A stretch of 64,000 nucleotides of DNA, taken from NCBI GenBank assembly GCA_039105265.1, contig JAPFFF010000048.1, forward strand, positions 124,001 through 188,000, in the 5' to 3' direction. This stretch comes from Tritrichomonas musculus. Taxonomy: Eukaryota > Parabasalia > Tritrichomonadida > Tritrichomonadidae. The translations under genes and the position numbers were made by a program. The notes beneath the pieces are model-generated. The model saw only the letters and a list, made by a program, of their open reading frames with translations. It ran no database searches and was not told the origin of the DNA. Positions 40,070 through 50,605 of this stretch are shown piece after piece; the first letter of the stretch is position 1, and each line of letters begins with the position of its first letter.

Positions 40070-41062
40070 CCATCAGTGTTTATAACGCATACCCACTTAC
40101 TTCTTTTGATTTTGGTAGTGTTAATGCGTAATAAAATATATCATTGCAAAAGTATTTGTTCTCAAATATGTGTTTCCCATTTGAATCTACAAAAATAGCA
40201 TCTTCACGAATCTCTTTGATAAATTCACAATTGTTGCCATAATAAAATGATTAATTATGATGATTTTCACTTGTAGATACCCAGCTAAGATTCAAGAGAT
40301 AGTCATCCTTATTCTCATTTTTATAGTCAGCGTATTGCTTTTTGTTGTGTCATGTTTTGAATGAATTGGTGAACTACCAATATGCTAAAAACAAGGTTTT
40401 TGTTTATTCCCAAGATTTAGAGCAACATAAATGTAACCATTACGTTTGTGTTCTTTAATTATACACCCTTTCGATACCTGTTTGAAGTTGTATGGATAGA
40501 AGTTCTTAATAAAGTAATCATCAAACCCCTTGAGCCTCCATTTTGAATTCGTCTCATAATTCGTTTCCTCATCAATAAGCTCTAATTCTTCAATATTGTC
40601 ATTATTATCAGTTTAAAATACCTTATCATTATATATTATGCTTTCGTATTCCGAGATTAACTTGTTGGAGTTCATCAATTATATGTTGAAAAGTTTCAAT
40701 CTCATTGGCTGTTTTTCTAGCCATATCATATATCAATCGCTATGTTTGTGGTTTATTGTAACTGTCAATGGTGTTAAGTTGTCCGATTTGCTAAAGAACT
40801 TCTCACGCTGCTTCTCAAAATGTAAATTCAAAAGCTTTGCAATATATATAGCTCTACAGCAAGAAAGGTTTCTGACAAGTAGTCTAGGAATGTTTGCCCC
40901 TTGCAATTGTGGAATGCTAATATTGATTCGATTTTGGGCCAAATCACAAAGATAGCATTTTTTCTGTGAGGATAATTCATCGAGAATACCATTTGTTTCA
41001 GAATACTGCCTCAACCAATAAGTTTGTTTCTTTGAATTACATACAGTAAGAATTGATCGCAT
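40070..41062 (-). pseudogene. Decayed NUMOD4-HNH gene inside the MULE
   Basis: Minus-strand frames, broken by many stops, read through a Cys-bearing N-terminal piece (QKKCYLCDLAQNRINISIPQ; 41,062-40,733). A NUMOD4-like segment follows (WRLKGFDDYFIKNFYPYNF; NGYIYVALNLGNKQKPC), then the end of an HNH domain (NKDDYLLNLSWVSTSENHHN). Last comes a family-typical tail (FVDSNGKHIFENKYFCND). Homing-type HNH genes of this layout are multicopy in trichomonads. This copy cannot be expressed intact. Confidence 0.6.
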
Positions 41063-41199
41063 CTGGCAAATGTCATAATTGATTGAAAGTATTAAACCGA
41101 ACTTCCGATTATACTGAATGTATTAATCATTGATTGGTTCGACAGTTGCTATTATTTTGGTACCATCACCTGCTGTTTTTATTTCCAACCGATAAAAAA

Positions 41200-41720
41200 A
41201 TGACTAAACTTTTATTTTGGCTTAACCTTTGATTATGAAAAATAAAGCAAATCCAAAAACAAAAACTTCATGAGGCCAGGCACAATCTTCAATTGAGCTA
41301 ACTCATACTCATATGAGGATTCAAGAATTTTCAATATCATTTCAATCCTGCTCAAACCGAGTTCTCTATGACATTAAATCAAGCGATTTGCAATTTTGGT
41401 ACGGAGTGAATCCAATTTTGATTCAAGTTTTGAGATTTTGTCGATGAGCTTATTCATGAAATCATCATTGTTGTAATCTTCGAATGCAAGACGTTTCCAT
41501 TGAAGAAATTTTTTGAGAATGAGTCGTTCGAGATATCATATTTGTGATCTGTTGGCGATAGCATCATTAATATATCATTTGTTGCTTCAGCAGCAGCTGC
41601 TGAGTTCTTTTCTAACGGTATAAAAAATGAATTAATTCGTAAATGAATGTTATCTTTGAAATCTCTCGAGTGGATATAGTTATACAGGACCTTTGCAATA
41701 TGTACCTAATTGTTAAAAGG
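41200..41720 (-). pseudogene. Further decayed coding segment in the MULE
   Basis: The minus strand gives protein-like pieces with frameshifts, for example FFIPLEKNSAAAAEATNDIL and MNKLIDKISKLESKLDSLRT (coiled coil). It may be the 5' part of the neighbouring HNH-like pseudogene or an independent remnant. The family is unknown. Confidence 0.35.
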
Positions 41721-43316
41721 ATTCTGTATTGATTATCGTTTCTCTGCAAGGTATTATCTGCTGAATGATATTTTTAAAGTTTAAACACAAAATATTATTA
41801 AATATAATATCATCATATTATTCTCTTGAAAATTAGTTAAAATGGTTTTTGCTCTTATAATTATATTAATAATGGAATGTATAAAATTGTTATGTATTAA
41901 GTTTATTAATATTTTTAATATTGAGATCAAAATGATCAAAAATGTCTTTAAAAAAATAAACGGTTTCTCTCAGAATTTCCTTTAAATGCAACATGACTAT
42001 ATTAATTTTATTTTGTTAAATATTTTTATATTTCAATTAAAAATGCATAATACTAATTGTTAAAAATAATACATATTTATTTATTAAGTTATACTTATTT
42101 TAACGGGTGCGATATGTTATGTTTAAAATATTGAGAAGCCAATTCAATATTGAGTATTGAAAAAAGAAAAATGAATAGAAAAAAAGTATTTAAATTTGAA
42201 TGCTAATACATTTTTTTAGAATACTAATATTTTCAGATTAAAAGTATATTTCATGTATTTTATCTATTATATATGAATTACTATAAATCTTAAATAAAAT
42301 GATAAAATATATAATTACTAAATTTTTTTCATGATGAAATATTATGTTCAAAATTACAAACAAGTTTACAGATAGGCCACTCGAGATAATTTCTTATAAC
42401 CGACAGTTACCACTTATTAGATGAAACAAAATGATATTTATTACATTACATTAATAAATGTTTCAATTAGATTTTGAAAAAAAAAAAAAAAAAAAAAAAA
42501 AAAGATTTTTACCATTTTTTGCATGAAATATCAAAAATAAAATAGGTAAACCCAGCATAAACAGTACTTTTCATACTAATTGATCATAATTAATATTAAT
42601 ATCTTAATATTTTGCAAAAAAATTATTTTAAACTATAGATTTCCAACATTGATATTTTATTAAACTATTGATAATCTTGTTTTGATGGTTTTTTTAAATA
42701 TTAAATATAAATTTGAATTATATAGATAATTAATTTTATCTTAAAATGCTTTTCAAAAAAGATATTTATAAAGTAAAATTTCAATTCAAAAGTTTTGGAA
42801 TGAAATTCAAATATATTAGAAAGTAAATGCATTTAAATAAAATTATATTCTTCATTGGACTCCTGTAACGTCCAATTTTTTTAAATCATCATTTAATAAT
42901 TTAACAAATTCAATTTTTCTGCATTTTTAGCTAAAAAATGATATTTTTTCATTAATAATAACTATTTTTATATAACATTTAATGTTTTTAAAGTAAATAA
43001 AAAGATATCAAAAGAATTAATGATTAGAATAAATTATATAAAAAGTTATCGCTATTCTAACTTTTTATAAAGTGCTATTAAATTCTTATCAAAAATAATT
43101 AAAATAAATTGAGATAAAATACTCAAATTTATTTTCTGAAGAAAATTTAATATATACTTATATCCTTTTAGTTTTTATTTTAATTTGAATTTTGAACGAT
43201 GCAAATATTTAAAAAAACTAATTATTATTATAATAATAAAATATAATTAGTTTAAGTAAACCAATCTTTGAGTTTTACTGTAGATATTCTGTTGAACAAC
43301 CTTTTATTCAATTTAT
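41721..43316. other. MULE interior, AT-rich non-coding
   Basis: No coding signal. It contains an A-run of about 26 at 42,478-42,503 and ordinary AT-rich DNA up to the right inverted repeat. Confidence 0.6.
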
Positions 43317-44456
43317 TCTTTATAATCATCTCAATTTTTGAAAAAAAAAAAATACTTATCATAAACTTTTCCAATACAATTCAAAGCTTTTGTTTTAAAA
43401 AATTTGAATATAATATTAGAAAAAATAATTTTATTTTTATTGAAATTTCAATTAATTATTTATTCATTTCAATTTTATTCTATTCGAATTTTTACTAATA
43501 TCCGAGCTTTTTTTTTTTATTTTTCTTGTTTCTTTTGCTCATATAAATGTTGTGTTTGAAATAGCGTATTTTATTACTTAGTTATTTATCTCTATCCATA
43601 AATGTAAGATTTGAAGAAAAAACCGTAATTCAACAGAAGAAATTGCTCAGATCTGATAGAATTTTATTAATTTATATTATTAATATAAAGTATAAATTAT
43701 AAAGTTCAATTATTGATCGCTCTTTATGAACATTCTTCTATTGTTGGACGTTTAGATTATTTAAAAGAACGTTTATATTTTTTTTTTTTTTTTTTTAAAA
43801 AAAACTTAATTTCTCCTTTTGAAAAAGAAAAAAAGAAGTAATAATGATATATTTCAACTCAATATTATATAAGGATTATTTTGATTATAGTTTTGTTTTT
43901 ATTTATTGCATTACTTATTGAATATTATTGAAATAATCAACATTTTTAAACTTGAATATACAGATTTTCCAACATGTATTACATGCAAAAAACGATGGAA
44001 AATAATATTTGAAGCGAGAAAACGCCAAATTTATAGTATAAATGCATGGAACTTCATTATCTGATATTAACAATTGTTTTGAAAAAGCAGAGATTAATAC
44101 CTGAAATTAGATGTATAAAAGTAAAACACGATTGTCTATAATATACTATTACCCACAAGCACTTTTTGAAAATAGATTGCTTAATTTAAATATGATATGG
44201 TAAGTTTAAACTTTACTCGGAGCAGAAGCTGCATAAAAATAATCGTTACTTGATGCTAATTAAAATATATTTTTTTGAACTCTCCTTACTAAGAGAGGTG
44301 CAGCACTTAACATTTTTTTTTATTTTTAGTGAAATGATTTTCTGAAGAAAAGTGATAATTGTAATTTTTTTTTTTTTAAAAAGTGATATTTTTTTTCCCC
44401 AAAGGCAAAAAAGTGTTATCAGTGAAGTAAAAAAATGGGAATATTGTAATCTTCCC
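43317..44456 (-). repeat. Right terminal inverted repeat of the MULE
   Basis: Reverse complement of 33,690-34,830. One visible difference is a single-base change next to the poly-A stretch in the catgtaatacatg palindrome region (near 43,986). Confidence 0.92.
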
Positions 44457-44466
44457 ATCTTTTAAT
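44457..44466. repeat. Target-site duplication, right copy
   Basis: atcttttaat, directly after the right inverted repeat. It is identical to 33,680-33,689. Confidence 0.9.
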
Positions 44467-46482
44467 TGTTGAGATAATTAATATTAACTATAATATAATA
44501 ATATTAATATAGATATATTAATAATAATTATATGTATATTAATTTGATTGTTGATATATTTAAAGATATAAATGTGATATAAATTGAGGTAAAAGTATTT
44601 GTTTCAAATCTATTGTTTTTGCATTGTTTAATTGAAAAAAAAAGTAAAATTTTAATAAAAATATAATTTATTATTATATAAACTGAAAAAGTTTAACTTT
44701 TGAAAGCGGAAAAAGTTTTTGAGTTCTTATCTAATTTCCACCATTCAAAGAGATTTTGGGAATTTGTAAATATCCAAATATATAAATATTTTTTAAGCTT
44801 CATATCATATAATCTTTTTTTATAATTTTATTCACATATTTTGAATTAATTAAAAAGTTATTAATTAAATATCATGTAAGATAAATATATTTATGAAAAA
44901 TAAAATTGAATTAATACGTTATTATGATTAATTCTCAATTGCGATATACAAATAAACAGAGTTAAAATGTAAAAATATATTTTATAATAACATAAATGTG
45001 ATTTATAATATATATATAATAAATACATTATCATTAATATGAGGATATTACTAATATATTATCAAAAAAATAAGTATTTGTTAATAAAAATAATATATTT
45101 TCAAAATTCTGATTTTATCAAAATAATTTTTTCAAAAACTATATCATTTAATTCAATTTTAAATTCAAAATTTTTATTTAGAAAAAATAATAATTTCTTG
45201 AATATCAATAATATAATATATTAATAATTATAATAATATTTCAATGCAACATATAAATAATGTAATTAGTAAATTATTTAAGAAAATACCTCAAAAAGCA
45301 TAATAAAAACACTATTTTTAATGATTTTTTGAATAAATAATGAATTTTTCAATTTTTATGATATAATAAACGAATCAGAATTCTATTTAATATTGATTTA
45401 AAAATTTATTAATTAAAAAGAATATCTAATTTTTAAGATATTATTATTATTCAATCAAAAAAAATTTGAGAGAGTCGACCCCTTTTATTATAAAATAAAG
45501 GGGATCCGAAATCGGCGGTTATGGAAAATCGAATTCTTCAATATAACTTATATTAATAAGAATACTATTTAATATTTAATAAAATTTATTTGGTAAAAAC
45601 ATAATCGAATGTAGGGGTTTTGAGATATAAAAATCTTAAGAAAAAGTTTCTCATTTGAAAGCTTATTCGGTTGTATCAATTCAAATCATCTTCGAAAATT
45701 GAGAGGCTCTCTGCGAAAATATATTTATCTTTTTTAATTTTTTATAAAACTGATTTTGGAACATTTATATAAATATAATTAATTATATATTAAGTTATAT
45801 CTTAAAATTAAAAAATAAATATGAAAATTAATTAAAATATACATAATTATAATTAAATAAAATTGAATAATACTGTTCAAACAATATTTCATATTTAAAA
45901 TATATATTTATCTTCAGATATATGGCACATAATAAAATATTTTTATATATAATAGATATATATTAAAGTATTCTATTTAATTATTAATATGACTTAATGA
46001 CTCTTTTCTTTTAAATAGATTCATATCCTTTTCTTCTTTTCTTTTGAAAAGTTTTTTTTCTCAAAAATATTTGTATGATCATTCAAATTCAAATTTAAAT
46101 AATAAAATCATGATTTTTGAAATAACTCTGCATTCATTTATTTTGAATTTTTAATATATGGTTTGATGCTAATAAATGATTAAAATTATAAATGATATAA
46201 AATTTTCATCATTCGTTATAATCTTAAAAAATAAAATTTTATTTTTTCCTCTAAAATATATAACTTTAATAATATTTTAATTAATATATTTAATTTATAT
46301 ATAATATGTATGAATTATTTTAACTTAAAATATTTTATTAAATAAAATACTTTTTAAGATAAGCTTATTTTTAAATCAGAAAAAAATTGTGAGGGCCGTT
46401 CCCATTTTATAAAATTTTAAAAAGTTTGAAGAATTAAAAAATAAAAAAAGATTTATTATAATAAAAAAGAAATGAAAGTCAA
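44467..46482. other. AT-rich intergenic region
   Basis: About 2 kb without a gene. Before the MULE inserted, its left edge was the region upstream of the Pmp-like gene. It contains a short GC-rich palindrome (cccctttt...aaagggg, about 45,480-45,505). Two loosely similar segments end in gagagtcgacccc and gagggccgttccc (about 45,440-45,490 and 46,360-46,410). Confidence 0.6.
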
Positions 46483-47487
46483 TTAATTGCTTTCATCTGG
46501 GGTTGGATTTTCATTTGAATCTGATTCACTTTGATCATCTAGAGCTTCATCAATTGGATCTTCAGTTGGGTGTGGGCAAGGTTGGTAGACAGGCTCGTTC
46601 ATTACTTCTGGAGTTGTTGATTCGCATGTAATTGAATGTCCGAAACGATTCATAAAAGCATTCAATCTTTCAACAACTCTTTGAGCTGTCGTTGAAGGGT
46701 CATCATAAATGATCTTGCAGAAGTAGTAAGTCAAGACGCCGTGAGACCTTCTTCCTTCTTTTGAGTTTGGATCTGTACTCTTATTTGTGTAGAATAAAAG
46801 CATTGGCGATGGGTTTGGATTTCCAATTTGTGTAACTTGCGAAATATCGAAAACTGTTCCACTTGCGGTGCAATCAGAAACGAAAACAACTTTGCATTTT
46901 CCATTGTTATCGCGTGCAATTAAATGTCCAAATTGTTGTGCTGTTACATTTTTATCATGCCTGAATTCGATTCCATGCTCGCCATCCTCACATGTGTCTG
47001 GTCCTGAATAGTAAACAGTCAAGTTTTGGGTTGTGTGGAATAAGAAGAATTGAAGATATTTTGGATAGTTGCCTTGTATGCAGTTGAGTAAATAGAAAAC
47101 TTTGAATCCGAGTCGATGGTGATATAAACCGAAGAGATATCCATCGTTCATTGCTCCAATCTTTGGATCATGCTTCTTATGTTCTATGTTGTTGATGAGA
47201 ATTAAGCAAACTTTGTCATATCCGCCTTTTGGCATCTCATCACGGCTGATATGATTTAAGCAACGGCCAATGCGTTCGAATGATTTACGAAGTTTCTTTT
47301 CATTGTTGACATGACGGATTTTTTGGAACTTTTTTTCTGAGAATTCATTATTTTTCTTCATCATTTTCTCTGTTCTGTGTTCATAATGTGGATGCTTTTG
47401 TTTTTTGTCTGGTTTATCATAACATGTATTGTTGTCGGCAGTTGCATCTATGCCTTTTTGGTAGTCATCAAGTACGTAGTTTTGCAT
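46483..47487 (-). CDS. Metacaspase-like (C14) protein lacking catalytic His and Cys
   Basis: A 334-aa protein with a caspase-fold core at about 90-290. KVCLILINNIEHKKHDPKIG is the first strand, with G-MNDGYLFGLYHHRLGFKV next. TVYYSGPD (159-164) sits where active enzymes have YYSGHG, and VFVSDCTASGTVFD (202-214) where they have DCCHSG. So the catalytic His is Pro163 and the catalytic Cys is Thr207; the neighbouring Cys206 remains. The N-terminal 90 residues are basic, and the C-terminal 40 are acidic and Pro-rich. TCATTTT lies 14 bases upstream of the ATG. An intact frame with both catalytic residues gone points to a pseudoenzyme with a binding or regulatory role. Confidence 0.75.
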   Translation of the reverse strand: MQNYVLDDYQKGIDATADNNTCYDKPDKKQKHPHYEHRTEKMMKKNNEFSEKKFQKIRHVNNEKKLRKSFERIGRCLNHISRDEMPKGGYDKVCLILINNIEHKKHDPKIGAMNDGYLFGLYHHRLGFKVFYLLNCIQGNYPKYLQFFLFHTTQNLTVYYSGPDTCEDGEHGIEFRHDKNVTAQQFGHLIARDNNGKCKVVFVSDCTASGTVFDISQVTQIGNPNPSPMLLFYTNKSTDPNSKEGRRSHGVLTYYFCKIIYDDPSTTAQRVVERLNAFMNRFGHSITCESTTPEVMNEPVYQPCPHPTEDPIDEALDDQSESDSNENPTPDESN

Positions 47488-48326
47488 TTAAAATAAAAAA
47501 ATGAAATAAAAATATTTTTTTCTAGCATTAAGTTAAAGATTATGTTTTCAAACATAATTCATTCAATTAAATTTTTTTTTTCAAAACTTTTTTCTGACGG
47601 ATTCAAATCTTTATTCTTTTTTTGAATGATGATTTTTGAAAAAGTTTCAAGATAACAAAGATTTTATTGAATATTTCAATGATTATTCAATTTTGACTAA
47701 ATGTAAAATTTTAAAAAAAATATGGAAATTCAGTAAATTAAGCAAGTGATAGGGGAGGATAATATTTTTTTTTTGGAAATATAAAATTTGTCTATGATTA
47801 AACTGTCTATTTTGAATAAAGAATATATAAAAAGAAAAAGATTGTATTAATTATTAATAATTGAGATGAATGGAAATAATCATAAGAAAAAAAAAGAAGA
47901 AGAATTCAATTTTGATATATTTTTGCACAAAATTACATATTCAATGTCTGTTTTTTGCATATCATTGAAATCAACTATAGTTAATCTCCTATCAACTCAT
48001 CTCAAATATTAATAATTAATACAATATGAAATAAAGTTTCAGTATTATGATATTTAAAAACAACATATTATTTTTATAATAATGAAATATCTTATTCAAA
48101 AAAATAAAAAAAAATACTAGTAGTAACTTATAATTCATACCAAAAAAAAAAATTGTTTTATGTTGAACCAATAAAAATTATAAAAAAAAATTACCAAAAT
48201 GAAAATTGAAGGTCTTCATTTGAATGAGATGTAAAGTATTGAAAATTGAATTAGCATGATGCCTTTGAAATTTGCAAGACATATCAAATTTCATAAAAAA
48301 AAAAAAATAAAATAAAATAAAATGAT
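47488..48326. other. AT-rich spacer
   Basis: Many A-runs and no coding frame. The missing 3' part of the truncated decarboxylase was looked for here on the minus strand and not found. Confidence 0.6.
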
Positions 48327-49112
48327 TTACTCATCAATAATTTCATTTTGAATCATTTGCTCCACAATGGCAAATTCGACAAAGGCATCACGGATTTGGG
48401 ACCCTATCTCTTGAAGGTCTGTTGTCTGCTCGCCTTCAACGCGGCCGATACGAAAACCGCCTCCAAAGTCAAGCGTCGTAACGCTCTCAAATTTATTTAT
48501 CATTTTGAGAGATAATTTGGCCGCCTGCACCCAAACGCTAGGGTCACTTCCGCTCCCGATGTGCGTGTGGATCCTCTCCAGCGTTAGTGAGTGCTTTTTC
48601 AATATTTCACTAACTCTGTCTGAATATTCATGCCAGATGCCAAACGATGAATTTGGCCCTCCAACCGTCGTCTTTTCACTATGCCCAGAGCCGATGCCGG
48701 GATTGAATCGAACTCCAACCGACGTGTTTGGGAAGGCTTCTCCGTATCGTTCTAGCTGGTCTAGTGAGCAGGCGTTGAATTTGATACCAAGGCGAATATA
48801 TGAGGGAAAATCTGGTGGTAATTCTTGGGTTGAAAGAGATATCTTTTCTGCTGGAATTCCTGAAAGCATGGCTCGGCGGACTTCATAAACACTGGAGGCA
48901 TCGAAATGAATTCCTAAGGAATGGAATAGTTTGAGTATGGCAGAGGTGGGGCATGATTTCATTGCAAATCGAACTGTAAGTCCATATTCATTGGGAAATG
49001 AAAGACATTGTTGCGCATTTTCTCGTAGGATTTTTTCATCATAAACATATATTGGAGTGCCAAATTGTTCCGCTAAGGAATTGGCTTGATCAATGGGATT
49101 AAAAATATTCAT
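48327..49112 (-). CDS. lysA: Truncated diaminopimelate decarboxylase-like protein (PLP fold III), bacterial origin
   Basis: LysA converts meso-diaminopimelate to lysine. This 261-aa frame covers the alanine-racemase-type barrel: RFAMKS with PLP-lysine K52, FDASSVYEV, GVRFNPGIGSG (with Gly-rich PLP contacts), IHTHIGSGS (181-189) and LDFGGGF (214-220). The family is about 400-450 aa. The C-terminal beta domain with the CESGD-type active-site Cys and substrate-binding Tyr is absent, and the last ~15 residues (IVEQMIQNEIIDE) look non-native. GC is far above the flanking DNA. This is a truncated lateral transfer, very likely inactive as a decarboxylase. Ornithine decarboxylase is less likely, from the GVRFNPG and HIGSGS motifs. 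Confidence 0.8.
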   Translation of the reverse strand: MNIFNPIDQANSLAEQFGTPIYVYDEKILRENAQQCLSFPNEYGLTVRFAMKSCPTSAILKLFHSLGIHFDASSVYEVRRAMLSGIPAEKISLSTQELPPDFPSYIRLGIKFNACSLDQLERYGEAFPNTSVGVRFNPGIGSGHSEKTTVGGPNSSFGIWHEYSDRVSEILKKHSLTLERIHTHIGSGSDPSVWVQAAKLSLKMINKFESVTTLDFGGGFRIGRVEGEQTTDLQEIGSQIRDAFVEFAIVEQMIQNEIIDE

Positions 49113-50605
49113 TGAAAAATTTTGAAATTTTATTATAAACTTCTCAATTTTAATATAATTGGCAAAACTAATATTATAAGTTATTGATTTTTGTTATAGG
49201 AATTTTTTGATTTTTTGTGTATTTAATAAAATAATGTTTAAATTATAAATTAATTTCATTTTTATATTTAGAAATTAATACTATTATCTAAAGATAAATA
49301 TGATAATAATAATAAAATTTTTAATAAATAACTTTTTGATTGTCATGTTTTTTAGAATCTCATAAAACCCTCTTATATGTTTTTTTAGATGAGAAGCTTT
49401 AATTATATCTTAATAAAAACGAAATAATATCAGATTTCCCTTAATAAGGTATAGACAAAATTGAAAATTAAAAAAATGCTAATTTTGAGATCAGATTTAT
49501 TTTATTTGAAAAAGCTTTTTCGTCAATAAAAGTCGATATATCCCTGTTAATATAGATAATTTCATGTATATTAGCATTTGGTTTGCACTTTTTAGATAAC
49601 AAATAAATATCACAACTAGATCTATTGCTCTATTTTGAAAAACTTAAAACTAGATGTATTTCTCCATTTTGAAAAATTTAAATTTAAAACTTATATATAT
49701 ATTTACCAGCGTGAAATGTTTTACATTTTTTTTTATTTCTTCGTTAAATTTGAATAACATTTCTATATGGAGTTCACGATAATAGATCATTATTATCAAA
49801 GCCAGAGCTATATGAAACAATTTTATTTTCAATAAACATATTTATTTAGCAAAAGAGATATTATAATGACAATAATATTTGAAACAGGAAAAAAATATTT
49901 TTTATTTATAAATATTCCTAAATGAAATATAAAAAAGTAAAAATATGATAGTTTCCTTAAGATATTGGCGATTGAAATATGGTATTTTTTTCAAAAATAA
50001 AATCAAAAAGTTTATAATACGACTAAAAATGTTCAGAAAAAAAAATTCTGTTTTTCACGATTAGTATTTGATGATCAGTTCATCATGTTAACAAAAAAAG
50101 CTTTAATTTGCATGACCGCAGAAAGATAGATTTGAATGAATTAATCGAAAAGTGAATTTGAATATAAACTTAAAAATATATATTTCTCAATGTTTATTAG
50201 GGAAATCTATTAAAATCTTAATATTATATTAATATAATATAACAAAAAATATTTTATATAATTAAAAATCGTAAAGATGGTTAATAATCATGATATCATC
50301 AAATATTCATTTTAATGAAATATCTACTTTTCAAATTTTTCAATTACAAATTCCATGATAACTTTTAAATTTAAAAAAAATTCTTTTTGTTTTTTAGATA
50401 AATATATTTATATTCTATATTAAAGAAAAATTCAAGATTTTAATTTTAGTATTAACAATGAAATAAAAAAGATATAAACTGATCAAATTTTTGTCAATTG
50501 TAGAAAAAACGCAATGATTTTCTGAGATAAAACACACCATTTCAAACAAAAATTCAAAAGTAATTTTTCTAATAATGCATTCAAATTATAACTCAAAGGA
50601 AAGGC
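49113..50605. other. AT-rich intergenic region
   Basis: About 1.5 kb with no recognisable gene, RNA or repeat beyond simple A/T runs. Confidence 0.6.

Larger units (their letters stand above)
33690..44456. mobile_element. Complete MULE transposon with ~1.14-kb TIRs
   Basis: A 10,767-bp element bounded by near-identical inverted repeats of about 1.14 kb whose outermost bases are gggaagattac...gtaatcttccc. A perfect 10-bp duplication (atcttttaat) flanks both ends. It carries one intact gene, a Mutator-type transposase fused to an ankyrin-like module, plus decayed host-like sequences. TIR identity looks close to complete, with only rare single-base or indel differences, so insertion was recent. 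MULEs usually duplicate 8-11 bp, consistent with 10. Confidence 0.93.

Noticed and set aside
48505-48888. 127-codon frame antisense to the LysA-like gene
   Set aside because: A shadow of a GC-rich coding region; the sense strand has all the family motifs.
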